DNA of 64,000 nucleotides from ZC4RG35 sp036375695 (GTDB taxonomy: Bacteria > Actinomycetota > Acidimicrobiia > Spongiisociales > ZC4RG35), in assembly GCA_036375695.1 (NCBI GenBank), contig DASVBU010000031.1, positions 1 to 64,000 on the forward strand. The letters run 5' to 3'. A program made the position numbers and the translations under genes. Positions 34,608 through 43,583 of the stretch are shown here, in pieces. Position 1 is the first letter of the stretch. Every line of letters begins with the position of its first letter. The notes under the pieces are model-generated. The model was not told the DNA's origin and made no database searches. It saw only the letters and a list, made by a program, of their open reading frames with translations.

Positions 34608-37568
34608 ATGGCGCGAATGAGATGGGGGCTCGGCATCGCAGGAGCGTTGCTGGCATGGGTGGCCTTCGCCATCCCCACCCCAGTGGACGCCGTCCCCGCC
34701 GGCTTCCAGCGGGAGTACCTCTATCCGCAGACGCATCTGGTCTATCCGACCAACCTGGAGTTCGCCCCCGACAGCTCGAGGATCTTCATCGCCGAGAAGC
34801 CGGGATATATCAGGACCGCGGCGTCACCCGGTGGCCCACTCACCCTCCTGGCCGACATCCGGGACAGGGTCCACAGCCACTGGGACCGCGGGCTCCTCGG
34901 TCTCGCCATCCACCCCGACTTCCCGGACCCGCCCTACATCTACGCCTTGTACACCCACGGGACGCCATTGGACATCCCCGGCGGGTCGACGGCCGTGTGG
35001 GAAGACGGACCCGATGTCGACGAGGACGAATGCCCCTCGATCGAGGACGGCGGGCCCGGGACCACGGAAGGCGGCTGCGTGGTGTCCGCCCAACTCGCCA
35101 GGATCACCGTCGACCTCGACGACCTCCCGATCGACGAGGACGACATAGAAATCCTCATCCACGACTGGTGTCAGCAGTTCCCCAGCCACTCGATCGGCGA
35201 CCTGGTCTTCGGCCCGGACGGAGCCCTCTACGTGAGCGCCGGCGACGGTGCATCTTTCGGGCCGCCCGACTATGGGCAGCTTCCCGAGGAGCCCAACCCC
35301 GTCACCCCGAGGAATCCTTGCGGCGACCCGCCGGCCGGTGCCGGTGGGGACATGGAAGAGGGGACCGCGCAGGGAGGCGCGCTGCGTGCCCAGAGCCTGC
35401 GCCGCCCGAAAGGCCCCGTGGTGCCCAATGGCGCCATCCTCCGCATCAACCCGATGGCCGACCCGGGAGACCCGTCGACCCTGGTCCTGCCCGACAACCC
35501 CAACGGGGGCCATTCCGAGCTGATCGGAAAGCTCATCGTCGCCTACGGATTGCGAAACCCCTACCGGTTCACGCTCCGGCCGGGCACCAACGACCTCTAC
35601 ATCGCCGACGTCGGATACAACACCTGGGAAGAGATCGACCGTCATCCCAACCCCCTGACCACGGTGCGCAACTTCGGTTGGCCCTGCTACGAGGGCGGAG
35701 ACGGGCAGTCGCTGCCACAGCTCGGTTACGCGCCGCTGGGGGCATGCCAGGACCTGACCCCGCAACAGGTCACCGCGCCCTTCTTCGCCTACCGGCACAA
35801 CGAGGACATCCAGCATCCGGCGAACGACGATTGCCCCCCGGCCGTGACGGGCCAGATGTCCCGCACCAGCTCGTCCGCGACCGGGCTCGCCTTCTACGAA
35901 GGCGGCCCGTACCCGTCCGCCTACGACGGCGCCCTCTTCGGCGCCGACTATTCGCGCGAGTGCATCTGGGTCATGTTCCCGGGCCCGGGCGGGATCCCGG
36001 ACCCCGACACGGTCCAGGTCTTCCACTACGAGCCGACGATCTGGGAGCAACAAGGCGGCGGACTGGTCCCGACGGAGTACGGCATCACCCCGGTCGACCT
36101 GGAGATGGGCCCGGACGGCCTCATCTACGGCGTCAGCTTCATGCGTGGCCAGCTGTTCCGGTTCAACTGGCTCGGCTCCAACCAGGCACCGGACGCGGTG
36201 ATCCAAGTCACACCGGGGCCCGGCGCCAACGAGTTCACCCTCGACGGCACCGGATCGTTCGACCCCGACGATCCCGACAACCCGGACGCGCTGACCTATG
36301 CGTGGGACCTGAATGGTGACGGCCAGTACGACGGCGGCAACGACCCGACGATCACGGAGGTGTTCCCGCCCGGGCTGCACGTCGTCGGCCTCCGGGTCAC
36401 CGACCAACAGGGCGCCTCGGACACCGAGTTCGCCGCCGTGATCAACGGTGATCCTCCGGTGGCCGAGATCACGTCGCCAGACCCCTCGTTCCGCTGGGTC
36501 GTCGGTGCGGACATCGACCTCGAGGGTCACGCCCAGGACACGGTCGGCAACCCCATACCGGACGACCGTCTTCGCTGGGTCGTGCTGCTCAATCATTGCG
36601 CCGCCGACGGGTCCTGCCACCAGCACCAGGTGACTCAGATCACGGGCAGCACCGGGAGTTTCGACGCACCCGACCATGAGGAGTCCTCGCTGCAGATCAC
36701 CCTGCAGGCGCTCGACGAGAGCGGGCGGGCGGTGATCGCCAGCGACACCGTGGTCCTCAACCCGATGACCGTCGACCTGACGTTCGACTCCAACATCCCG
36801 GGGGTGTCGATGACGGTCTGGTCGGTGGAGCACACGACGCCATTCGCCGTCGACTCGATCATCGGCGCCCAGGTCTCCGTGACCGCACCCGAGACCGTCA
36901 CCTGGTTCGGTGGGACCTACGACTTCTCCCACTGGTCGCATGGTGGCGGCAGGATCCAGACCTTCACCACGCCGGCCGGCGACGCGACGTACACGGCCTT
37001 CTACGAGCTCCGGATACCCGACGACCCGTTCCACGACGACGACGGCTCGATCTTCGAGGACGACATCGAATGGCTCGCGGCGAGGGGGATCACCCGGGGC
37101 TGCAACCCGCCGGTCAACGACGAGTTCTGCCCGGAAAAGCCGGTGACACGCGGTGAGATGGCCGCTTTCTTCGTCCGGGCCCTGGGACTGTCGGCCGGCG
37201 CAGGGTCGGACCAGTTCACCGACGACGACGGCCACCTCTTCGAGGCCGAGATCGAGATGCTAGCCGCCGCCGGCATCACCCGCGGATGCAACCCGCCGGC
37301 CAACACGCGGTTCTGCCCGAATGACCCCGTGACCCGGGGCCAGATGGCCGCGTTCTTCGTCAGGGCGCTGGGACTGCCTGCGGGGGCATCCGACCTCTTC
37401 GCAGACGACGACGGGCACATCTTCGAGGCCGAGATCGACAGGCTGGGCAGCGCCGGGATCACCCGGGGCTGCAATCCGCCCGCCAACGATCGCTACTGCC
37501 CCGACCGGGTGGTCACACGCGCGCAGATGGCGGCGTTCTTCCACCGCGCCGAGGACTGGCTGCCCTGA
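34608..37568 (+). CDS. Paralogous PQQ-type sugar dehydrogenase-like exoprotein with SLH-like repeats
   Basis: The 986-residue protein has the same plan as its upstream neighbour but only one PKD-like domain (about residues 525-610, with TYAWDLNGDGQYDG). Signal peptide: RWGLGIAGALLAWVAFAIPT. The dehydrogenase-like propeller keeps SHSIGDLVFGPDGALYVSAG and GLRNPYRFTLRPGTNDLYIA. Three SLH-like repeats end the protein (about 805-986), each with GCNPP...(F/Y)CP. The two proteins are clearly a tandem duplication that has diverged. A possible promoter (TTTTCC, 18 bases, TAGGTT at 34581-34586) lies upstream, so it may be transcribed on its own. Confidence 0.85.
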   Translation: MARMRWGLGIAGALLAWVAFAIPTPVDAVPAGFQREYLYPQTHLVYPTNLEFAPDSSRIFIAEKPGYIRTAASPGGPLTLLADIRDRVHSHWDRGLLGLAIHPDFPDPPYIYALYTHGTPLDIPGGSTAVWEDGPDVDEDECPSIEDGGPGTTEGGCVVSAQLARITVDLDDLPIDEDDIEILIHDWCQQFPSHSIGDLVFGPDGALYVSAGDGASFGPPDYGQLPEEPNPVTPRNPCGDPPAGAGGDMEEGTAQGGALRAQSLRRPKGPVVPNGAILRINPMADPGDPSTLVLPDNPNGGHSELIGKLIVAYGLRNPYRFTLRPGTNDLYIADVGYNTWEEIDRHPNPLTTVRNFGWPCYEGGDGQSLPQLGYAPLGACQDLTPQQVTAPFFAYRHNEDIQHPANDDCPPAVTGQMSRTSSSATGLAFYEGGPYPSAYDGALFGADYSRECIWVMFPGPGGIPDPDTVQVFHYEPTIWEQQGGGLVPTEYGITPVDLEMGPDGLIYGVSFMRGQLFRFNWLGSNQAPDAVIQVTPGPGANEFTLDGTGSFDPDDPDNPDALTYAWDLNGDGQYDGGNDPTITEVFPPGLHVVGLRVTDQQGASDTEFAAVINGDPPVAEITSPDPSFRWVVGADIDLEGHAQDTVGNPIPDDRLRWVVLLNHCAADGSCHQHQVTQITGSTGSFDAPDHEESSLQITLQALDESGRAVIASDTVVLNPMTVDLTFDSNIPGVSMTVWSVEHTTPFAVDSIIGAQVSVTAPETVTWFGGTYDFSHWSHGGGRIQTFTTPAGDATYTAFYELRIPDDPFHDDDGSIFEDDIEWLAARGITRGCNPPVNDEFCPEKPVTRGEMAAFFVRALGLSAGAGSDQFTDDDGHLFEAEIEMLAAAGITRGCNPPANTRFCPNDPVTRGQMAAFFVRALGLPAGASDLFADDDGHIFEAEIDRLGSAGITRGCNPPANDRYCPDRVVTRAQMAAFFHRAEDWLP

Positions 37569-38915
37569 TCACTCGACGGCGTCGGTGATCGCCTCGCTCA
37601 TCGTCGGGTGCGCCATCAGGGTCTCGAGAAGAGTCGACGAAGTGACCCGGGCCTGCACGGCGAGGGCGATGACACCGATCAGCTCCGAAGCCCGGTGACC
37701 GACGATCGTCCCGCCCAGCACCACGTTGGTGGCCGGGTCGATCGTCACCTTGACGAAGCCCCGCTCGAAGTTCTGCAACACCGATCGGGCGTTGGAGGCG
37801 AACGGCACCTTCGTGGTCCGCACCTTGCGACCCACCGCGGCGGCTTCCACCTCGACAAGGCCGACCGATGCGATCTCCGGCTCGGTGAAGATGGCCTCCG
37901 CCACCTTGGTCAGGTCGAGCGGTTCCACCGACATGCCCAGCGCGTGCCACGCGATCTTCCGTCCCTGGGCGCTGGCCACGGAGCTGAGCAGCATCTGGCC
38001 GGTGACGTCGCCGGCGGCGTAGATGTGGGGGACCACGGTTCGCTGGTACTCGTCCACCGGGATGAAGCCGTCCTTCAGCTCGATCCCGATCTCCTCCATC
38101 CCCAGACCCTCGGTGTTGGGGAGCGAGCCGACGGCGAGCAGTGCGTGGGTGCCGGTGATGCGGCGGCCATCGTTGCAGTGGACCGCCACCCGGTCACCAT
38201 CGACCTCGATCTTCTCGGCCCGGGCCCCGATCACCAGCCTGACCCCCCGCTCCTGGAAGTCCTCTTCGAGGACCGCAGCAACCTCCGGGTCGCGGTGCGG
38301 CAGGATCTGGCGGCGGGAGACCACCAGGGTCACCTGCGAGCCGAGCGACTGGAAGATGTGGGTGAACTCGACCCCGGTGACGCCCGACCCGACGACGATC
38401 AGCTCCGGTGGTGGCTCGTCGAAGTGGTAGCAGTCCCGGGTGGTGAGCACTCTCTTGCCGTCGACGGGCGCCCAGTCGGGGATCCGCGGTCGGGAACCGG
38501 TCGACACCATCGCCCGGTCGAACCGGATCCTCCGCTCCCCGCCTTCGGTGGTCACGGTCGCCTCGTTGGGGCCGGTGAACCGGCCGGTCCCCGCGATGAT
38601 CTCCACACCCTGGGACCGCAGCAGGGTCATCCAATCGTGATTGATGTCGGCGACGATCTCGTCGATTCGGGCGCCGAGCGCCGTGGTGTCGACCTTGGAT
38701 GGCTCGCCGAGCATGCCGAGCTTGACCGCACCCCTGACCGAGCTGTTCCGCAGCGCCGCCGCGGCCATCGTCTTGGAAGGGATGCAGTCGAGCAGGTGGG
38801 CGGCGCCGCCCACGATCTCCTTCTCCACGAGCGTGACGCGGGCGCCTTTGGCCGCGGCCACGGTGGCGGCCTGAGTCCCCGCAGGGCCTCCACCGATTAT
38901 CAACAGATGAGCCAT
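37569..38915 (-). CDS. lpdA: LpdA-like NAD(P)H:quinone-type flavoprotein disulfide reductase
   Basis: The 448-residue protein belongs to the flavoprotein disulfide reductase family: FAD site LLIIGGGPAGTQAA, NAD site VVGSGVTGVEF, second FAD site HIYAAGDVTG. The redox motif reads IVGGAAHLLDCIPSKTM: only the second cysteine of CxxxxC is present. M. tuberculosis LpdA (Rv3303c), an NAD(P)H quinone reductase, has the same loss (GGAAVLDDCVPSK). Unlike Rv3303c, this protein keeps the C-terminal HP(T)xSE pair (AHPTMSEAI). Lipoamide reduction is therefore unlikely; quinone reduction is likely. It follows the mutase gene by 12 bases. Confidence 0.88.
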   Translation of the reverse strand: MAHLLIIGGGPAGTQAATVAAAKGARVTLVEKEIVGGAAHLLDCIPSKTMAAAALRNSSVRGAVKLGMLGEPSKVDTTALGARIDEIVADINHDWMTLLRSQGVEIIAGTGRFTGPNEATVTTEGGERRIRFDRAMVSTGSRPRIPDWAPVDGKRVLTTRDCYHFDEPPPELIVVGSGVTGVEFTHIFQSLGSQVTLVVSRRQILPHRDPEVAAVLEEDFQERGVRLVIGARAEKIEVDGDRVAVHCNDGRRITGTHALLAVGSLPNTEGLGMEEIGIELKDGFIPVDEYQRTVVPHIYAAGDVTGQMLLSSVASAQGRKIAWHALGMSVEPLDLTKVAEAIFTEPEIASVGLVEVEAAAVGRKVRTTKVPFASNARSVLQNFERGFVKVTIDPATNVVLGGTIVGHRASELIGVIALAVQARVTSSTLLETLMAHPTMSEAITDAVE

Positions 38916-38927
38916 ATGGATCCGACG

Positions 38928-40508
38928 CTAACCGGAAGGCCTGTGCTGGCCGAACACGTCACGCAGCGCACCGGACACCTCGCCGACGGTGGCGCCCGCG
39001 GCCAGCGCCTCCTTCATCGGGTAGAGCAGGTTCTCGGTGCCACCCGCCGCTTCCCTCACCGCCAGAAGCGCCGTATCCACGGCGCGTTGGTCCCGTGACT
39101 CCCTCCAGGAGTTCAGCCGCTCGACCTGGGCGCGCTCCAACTCGGGGTCGATGTCGAGGACCGGGACCGAGCCCGTGTCCGTGACGAACCGATTGACGCC
39201 GACCACGACCATCTCACCGCTCGACTGCCGCTTGGCGGCCTCATATGCGGACTCCTCGATCCGCGCCTGCATCCAGCCCTCCTCGATGGCAGCCACGGCA
39301 CCGCCCATCGACTCGACCTGGTCGAGCAGCTCTCTGGCCTTCCCCTCGACGGCGTCGGTCAGCGCCTCGACGTAATACGACCCGCCCAAGGGGTCGACGG
39401 TGGCGGCGACCCCGGACTCGTGGGCGATCACCTGCTGGGTGCGCAGGGCGAGTATGGCGGACTCGTCGGTGGGGAGGCCGAGCGCCTCGTCGTAGGCATT
39501 GGTGTGCAACGACTGGGTGCCGCCGAGCACGGCTGCCAGAGCCTGGATGGTGGTCCGCACCACGTTGTTGAGCGGCTGCTGCGCGGTGAGCGTGGAGCCG
39601 GCGGTCTGCGTGTGGAACCTCATCATCCAGGACCGCGGGTTCTTGGCCCCCACCTCGTCCTTCATGATCCGGGCCCAGATACGGCGCGCCGCCCGGAACT
39701 TGGCCACCTCCTCGAACAGGTCGTTGTGGCTGTTCCAGAAGAAGGACAGCCTCGGCGCGAAGTCGTCGACGTCGAGACCAGCCTCGATGGCGGCACGGAC
39801 GTAGGCGAGGCCGTTGGCGATGGTGAACGCCAGTTCCTGGACTGCGGTGGCGCCGGCCTCCCGGATGTGATACCCGCTGATGGAGATGGTGTTCCATTGC
39901 GGGATCTCCTTGGCCGCGTAGGCGAAGAGGTCGGTGATGAGACGCATCGAAGGCCGCGGCGGGTAGATGTAGGTGCCGCGCGCCACGTACTCCTTGAGGA
40001 TGTCGTTCTGCACGGTGCCGCGAAGCTCGGCCGACGGCACGCCCTGCTCCTCGGCGACCAACTGGTAGAGGAGGAGCAGGATGGCTGCGGTGGCGTTGAT
40101 CGTCATCGACGTCGAGACCTCGCCCAGCGGGATGTCCCGGAAGAGACGACGCATGTCGTCGAGGGAGTCGATGGCCACCCCCACCTTTCCCACCTCGCCC
40201 GAGGCCAGCGGGGCGTCGGAGTCCAGACCCATCTGCGTGGGGAGGTCGAAAGCCACCGAGAGACCGGTCTGGCCTGCCTCGAGGAGGTCGAGGAAGCGAC
40301 GGTTCGTCTCGGCCGCGGTCCCGAACCCGGCGTACTGACGCATCGTCCACAGCCGGGAGCGATACATCTGGGGGTGGATCCCACGGGTGAACGGCATCTC
40401 CCCTGGCTCACCCACCCGCTCGGGCACTTCGGCGCCGCGGTAGACGGTCTCCACCTCGATGCCGCTCGAGGTGCGCCGCATTCCTGAGTGCCTGTCGTAT
40501 CCTGACAC
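38928..40508 (-). CDS. Methylmalonyl-CoA mutase family large (catalytic) subunit, no B12 domain
   Basis: The 526-residue TIM-barrel subunit matches the catalytic part of B12-dependent acyl-CoA mutases: PFTRGIHPQMYRSRLWTMRQ, then YAGFGTAAETN, LSVAFDLPTQMGLD, STSMTINATA and SLHTNAYDEAL. The RQYAGF tyrosine is the residue found in methylmalonyl-CoA mutase; 2-hydroxyisobutyryl-CoA mutases have Ile there. The cobalamin-binding domain (DxHxxG) is absent, so a separate small subunit must exist elsewhere. GTG 40508 is chosen because a TACCAT box lies eight bases before it; ATG 40481 is the alternative. It is followed by lpdA. Confidence 0.9.
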   Translation of the reverse strand: MSGYDRHSGMRRTSSGIEVETVYRGAEVPERVGEPGEMPFTRGIHPQMYRSRLWTMRQYAGFGTAAETNRRFLDLLEAGQTGLSVAFDLPTQMGLDSDAPLASGEVGKVGVAIDSLDDMRRLFRDIPLGEVSTSMTINATAAILLLLYQLVAEEQGVPSAELRGTVQNDILKEYVARGTYIYPPRPSMRLITDLFAYAAKEIPQWNTISISGYHIREAGATAVQELAFTIANGLAYVRAAIEAGLDVDDFAPRLSFFWNSHNDLFEEVAKFRAARRIWARIMKDEVGAKNPRSWMMRFHTQTAGSTLTAQQPLNNVVRTTIQALAAVLGGTQSLHTNAYDEALGLPTDESAILALRTQQVIAHESGVAATVDPLGGSYYVEALTDAVEGKARELLDQVESMGGAVAAIEEGWMQARIEESAYEAAKRQSSGEMVVVGVNRFVTDTGSVPVLDIDPELERAQVERLNSWRESRDQRAVDTALLAVREAAGGTENLLYPMKEALAAGATVGEVSGALRDVFGQHRPSG

Positions 40509-40516
40509 CGTCGAGG

Positions 40517-40522
40517 ATGGTA
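40517..40522 (-). promoter_or_regulatory. Putative leaderless -10 of the mutase gene
   Basis: The minus strand reads TACCAT, eight bases before GTG 40508. This spacing recurs at other operon heads in the window and supports the GTG start. Confidence 0.4.
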
Positions 40523-40563
40523 GGCGGGAACTCCGCCCCCACCCCGCACGTCAAGTACTCCCG

Positions 40564-43110
40564 ATGGCCCGAAAAGCGCTCATCCACCAGGTCGAGGCGC
40601 GGGAACGCCGGGGACGCTGGTTCGGCGCCCTCGCCTCGCTCCTCTCCATCGCCCTCCTCATGTCCGGATGGGTGGCCCTTTTCGCGTTCCTGGGAACCAA
40701 CTCCGCCTACGGCGCCTTCGAAGGGATCAAGGAGGAGTGGGTCCCCGACACCTCTTCGATGCCCCTGAATCTGCCCGACCCGAGCCGGGTGAGCCGCATC
40801 TACGCCAGCAACGGTGAGTGGCTGGCCGACCTCCACGACGGGCGCAACTCGGAGCCGGTCCCCTACGACCAGGTACCCGAGGTGATGGTCCACGCCATCC
40901 TGGCCGCCGAAGACGCCGACTTCTTCGAGCACGAGGGCATCGACTTCTCGGCCATCTTCTCCGCCTTCATCGACAACATCCTCTACGACGTCACCCGTGG
41001 CGGCTCCACCATCACCCAGCAGGTCGTGAAGAACGTCTTCGTGGGCGACGAGATCAGCATCCAGCGCAAGATCAACGAGGCCTTCGTCGCCGCCGAGCTC
41101 GAGCGTCGCTACCCCAAGGAGCGAATCCTCGAGTACTACATGAACTCCGTCTACTTCGGCGCCGGCGCCTACGGCGTCAAGGCCGCAGCCGAGGAGTTCT
41201 TCGACAAGCCACTCGAGGACCTGCGGATCCATGAGGCCGCGGCACTCGCGGTCCAGGTGCGCAACCCGAGCCTGTACAACCCGCGGGTGCGCCCGGAGAT
41301 CACCCTGGAGCGTCGCAACCAGGTGATCGACGAGATGGCGGAACAGGGCTGGATCACCGAGGTCGACGCGGAGCGGGCCAAGAAGCAGCCCCTCGGGGTG
41401 GTCGACACGCCGATTCGCCGCGGACCGGCCGAGCACGTCGTCGCCGAGGTCAAGAAGCAGCTCCTCTACTCGGACGAGTTCGCGTTCCTCGGAGAGACCT
41501 TCGAGGAGCGGAAGAAGGCAATTTTCGGCTGCCCCGCCGACGACTCCGAGTGCACGGGCGGCGGTGGCCTCCAGATCTACACCACCATCGACCTCCGGCT
41601 CCAGAACATGGCCAACGAGGTCCTCCACGACTGGCTGCCGCTGCTTCCCTACGAGGAGAACCTGGCGGCCTGCGCCCAGCTATTCCCGGACTTCGCGGAG
41701 AAAGAGGCCTTCTACCGCACCTACGCCGAGACCCACTCCTGTCGGCCGACGGGCGCCATCTCCATGGTCGACAACTGGACGGGTGCGGTGAAGGTGATGG
41801 CCTCGGGCCTCCCGTTCGAGTTCAACCAGTTCGACCTGGCGGTGCAGGGAAGGCGCAACACCGGTTCGGCGGCGAAGCCGTTCGGGCTGGTGGCGGCACT
41901 GGAGAACGGTTTCACCCTCGGCCACCACTTCCCCGCCACCAGCCCCATGGAGCTCGAGTGCCCATACCCCTGCGGACCCGACGGATCCAGGACCTGGCGC
42001 GTCCGGGGCGGGTCCTCCTCGAGCGCGGTGAGCCTGGAGGTCGCGACCTACGCCTCGATCAACGTGGTCTACGCCCAGCTCTCACTGGCGGTGGGCCCGG
42101 AGAAGATCGTGGATGCGGCCCGTCGCATGGGCATCACCGAAGCCGACCTCGAGCCGGTGCCGTCGATCGTGCTCGGGTCGTCGTCGGTGTCGACCTTGGA
42201 GATGGCGTCGGCGTACTCCAACTTCGCCACCAACGGGGTCCACTTCGACGACTACGTGATCGACAAGATCCTCGACCACAACGGCAACGTGATCTTCCAG
42301 CACGAGCCGGAGCGGACCCAGGTCGGTGATCCGGCAGTCTTCGCCGTGGCCCGGAGGGCCTTGGAGAAGGTCCCGACCATCGGCACCGGAACCCGGGCCG
42401 ACATCGGCCGGCCCCAGGGGGGCAAGACCGGGACTCATCAGAGCTACCTCGACGCCTGGTACGTCGGCTTCACGCCCGAGTACTCGACGGCGGTGTGGGT
42501 CGGCTACGAAGCCGAGCAGATCCCCCTGCGCAACGTGACCATCAAGGGCACCCGCTACTCACAGGTGTTCGGCGGGACCGTTCCGGCGCCGATCTGGGGC
42601 GACTTCATGTCCCGGGTGATGGAGGGCCTGCCCGTCAGCGACTTCCCGGAGGACCCGCCGAACGTCGACGACTACCTGGTGCCGCCTCCCGCCATCGTGC
42701 CTGTGGTGGTCGGCCTGCCGCAGGACGAGGCCGAGAAGGCGCTGGCCGCCGCCGGGCTTCGGGCCGAGGCCGTTCCGATGGCTTCGCTGGACCCGGCCGG
42801 CACCGTCATCAGCCAGTCCGCGGAGCCCGGCGCCAAGATCCGCCAGGGTTCGGTGGTCACGATCTTCGTGTCGACGGGCGAGACGCCCAAGGCACTGGTG
42901 CCCAACCTGATCGGCTTGACCTTCGACGAGGCGCTGACCGTGGTCCAGGAGATAGAGAAGAACACCGGCGTCAAGATCGGGTTGTTCCAGGCCAGTGTCG
43001 AGGTCGAAGACCTCTCCCTGGTCGGCCGCGTCGTCTCGACCACACCAGCACCCGGGACGGAGATCTCCGGCTCTACGACGATCACGGTGTACGTGGGTCG
43101 CGCCCCATAA
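40564..43110 (+). CDS. Class A penicillin-binding protein with PASTA domains
   Basis: This 848-residue bifunctional peptidoglycan synthase polymerises lipid II and cross-links the strands. Order: short cytoplasmic tail, membrane helix (about 20-42), GT51 transglycosylase (EDADFFEHEGID with the catalytic Glu; GGSTITQQVVKN; RKINEAFVAAELE), transpeptidase with SxxK in TGSAAKPF (near residue 435), SxN in SINVVY (near 498) and GGKTGT (near 621), then two PASTA domains (about 715-848; VPVVVGLPQDEAEKAL, LVPNLIGLTFDEAL). PASTA modules bind muropeptides and often link to Ser/Thr kinase control. All key residues are intact. ATG 40564 gives a normal cytoplasmic start. Confidence 0.95.
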   Translation: MARKALIHQVEARERRGRWFGALASLLSIALLMSGWVALFAFLGTNSAYGAFEGIKEEWVPDTSSMPLNLPDPSRVSRIYASNGEWLADLHDGRNSEPVPYDQVPEVMVHAILAAEDADFFEHEGIDFSAIFSAFIDNILYDVTRGGSTITQQVVKNVFVGDEISIQRKINEAFVAAELERRYPKERILEYYMNSVYFGAGAYGVKAAAEEFFDKPLEDLRIHEAAALAVQVRNPSLYNPRVRPEITLERRNQVIDEMAEQGWITEVDAERAKKQPLGVVDTPIRRGPAEHVVAEVKKQLLYSDEFAFLGETFEERKKAIFGCPADDSECTGGGGLQIYTTIDLRLQNMANEVLHDWLPLLPYEENLAACAQLFPDFAEKEAFYRTYAETHSCRPTGAISMVDNWTGAVKVMASGLPFEFNQFDLAVQGRRNTGSAAKPFGLVAALENGFTLGHHFPATSPMELECPYPCGPDGSRTWRVRGGSSSSAVSLEVATYASINVVYAQLSLAVGPEKIVDAARRMGITEADLEPVPSIVLGSSSVSTLEMASAYSNFATNGVHFDDYVIDKILDHNGNVIFQHEPERTQVGDPAVFAVARRALEKVPTIGTGTRADIGRPQGGKTGTHQSYLDAWYVGFTPEYSTAVWVGYEAEQIPLRNVTIKGTRYSQVFGGTVPAPIWGDFMSRVMEGLPVSDFPEDPPNVDDYLVPPPAIVPVVVGLPQDEAEKALAAAGLRAEAVPMASLDPAGTVISQSAEPGAKIRQGSVVTIFVSTGETPKALVPNLIGLTFDEALTVVQEIEKNTGVKIGLFQASVEVEDLSLVGRVVSTTPAPGTEISGSTTITVYVGRAP

Positions 43111-43131
43111 GGGAATGTTTCGCGTCCTCAG

Positions 43132-43161
43132 TTGACGCTACTTGACGATAACTGACGTTGT
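43132..43161 (+). repeat. Three 10-base TGACG direct repeats
   Basis: TTGACGCTAC, TTGACGATAA and CTGACGTTGT follow one another exactly, one helical turn apart, between the PBP gene and a small gene of unknown function. They may be sites for a dimeric or oligomeric regulator, and the second also reads as a -35 box. Confidence 0.55.
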
Positions 43162-43170
43162 CCGTAGAAC
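43142..43170 (+). promoter_or_regulatory. Putative promoter TTGACG-17-TAGAAC
   Basis: A consensus-like -35 (TTGACG, 43142-43147) is 17 bases from TAGAAC (43165-43170). GTG 43179 lies eight bases further on, as expected for a leaderless message. Confidence 0.45.
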
Positions 43171-43178
43171 ACGGAATC

Positions 43179-43583
43179 GTGAGCACGGGAACGTCAGCCG
43201 AAAGCCCGAGTCGTCCTCCGTTCGCCGCAGGGGGCGTTCCCGTGCGACCCACGGCCCGGGTGCGGCCCACGGTGCCAACCCGGCTCCTCGACCCGGCGGG
43301 GCCGATCCACCCGTCCGATCCCTACGTGCGGCGCTTCTGGGTGGCTGCCCTGGGGCCCACGACCATCGCCGAGTTGTTGCGTTTGATGCGGGCGGCCGAC
43401 CGGGGCGACGAGGTGCGACTCCCCCGCAATCTCCCCGCACTGCTCCGCACCGGCCTGGTCAGGGTGGTCGACGGATGCCTGGGCGTGGCGTCGATGCTCC
43501 CTCCGGTGCCCGAGGAGCTGCGATGGCGGTTCCCCCCGGACCTTGCAGCCGAGCACCGACGCTGGATGGCGGGGGCCAACTAG
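43179..43583 (+). CDS. Hypothetical protein (134 residues)
   Basis: I do not recognise this protein. The first third is Pro/Arg-rich and probably disordered; the rest (from TRLLDPAGPIHPSDPYVRRF) is a compact helical domain with GPTTIAELLRLMRAADRG and LPALLRTGLVRVVDG, which could be winged-helix-like, and it ends PPDLAAEHRRWM. No signal peptide or membrane helix. GTG 43179 is chosen from the promoter spacing; TTG 43158 would add seven residues but overlaps the promoter repeats. Its stop overlaps the convergent flippase stop by four bases. Confidence 0.6.
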   Translation: MSTGTSAESPSRPPFAAGGVPVRPTARVRPTVPTRLLDPAGPIHPSDPYVRRFWVAALGPTTIAELLRLMRAADRGDEVRLPRNLPALLRTGLVRVVDGCLGVASMLPPVPEELRWRFPPDLAAEHRRWMAGAN

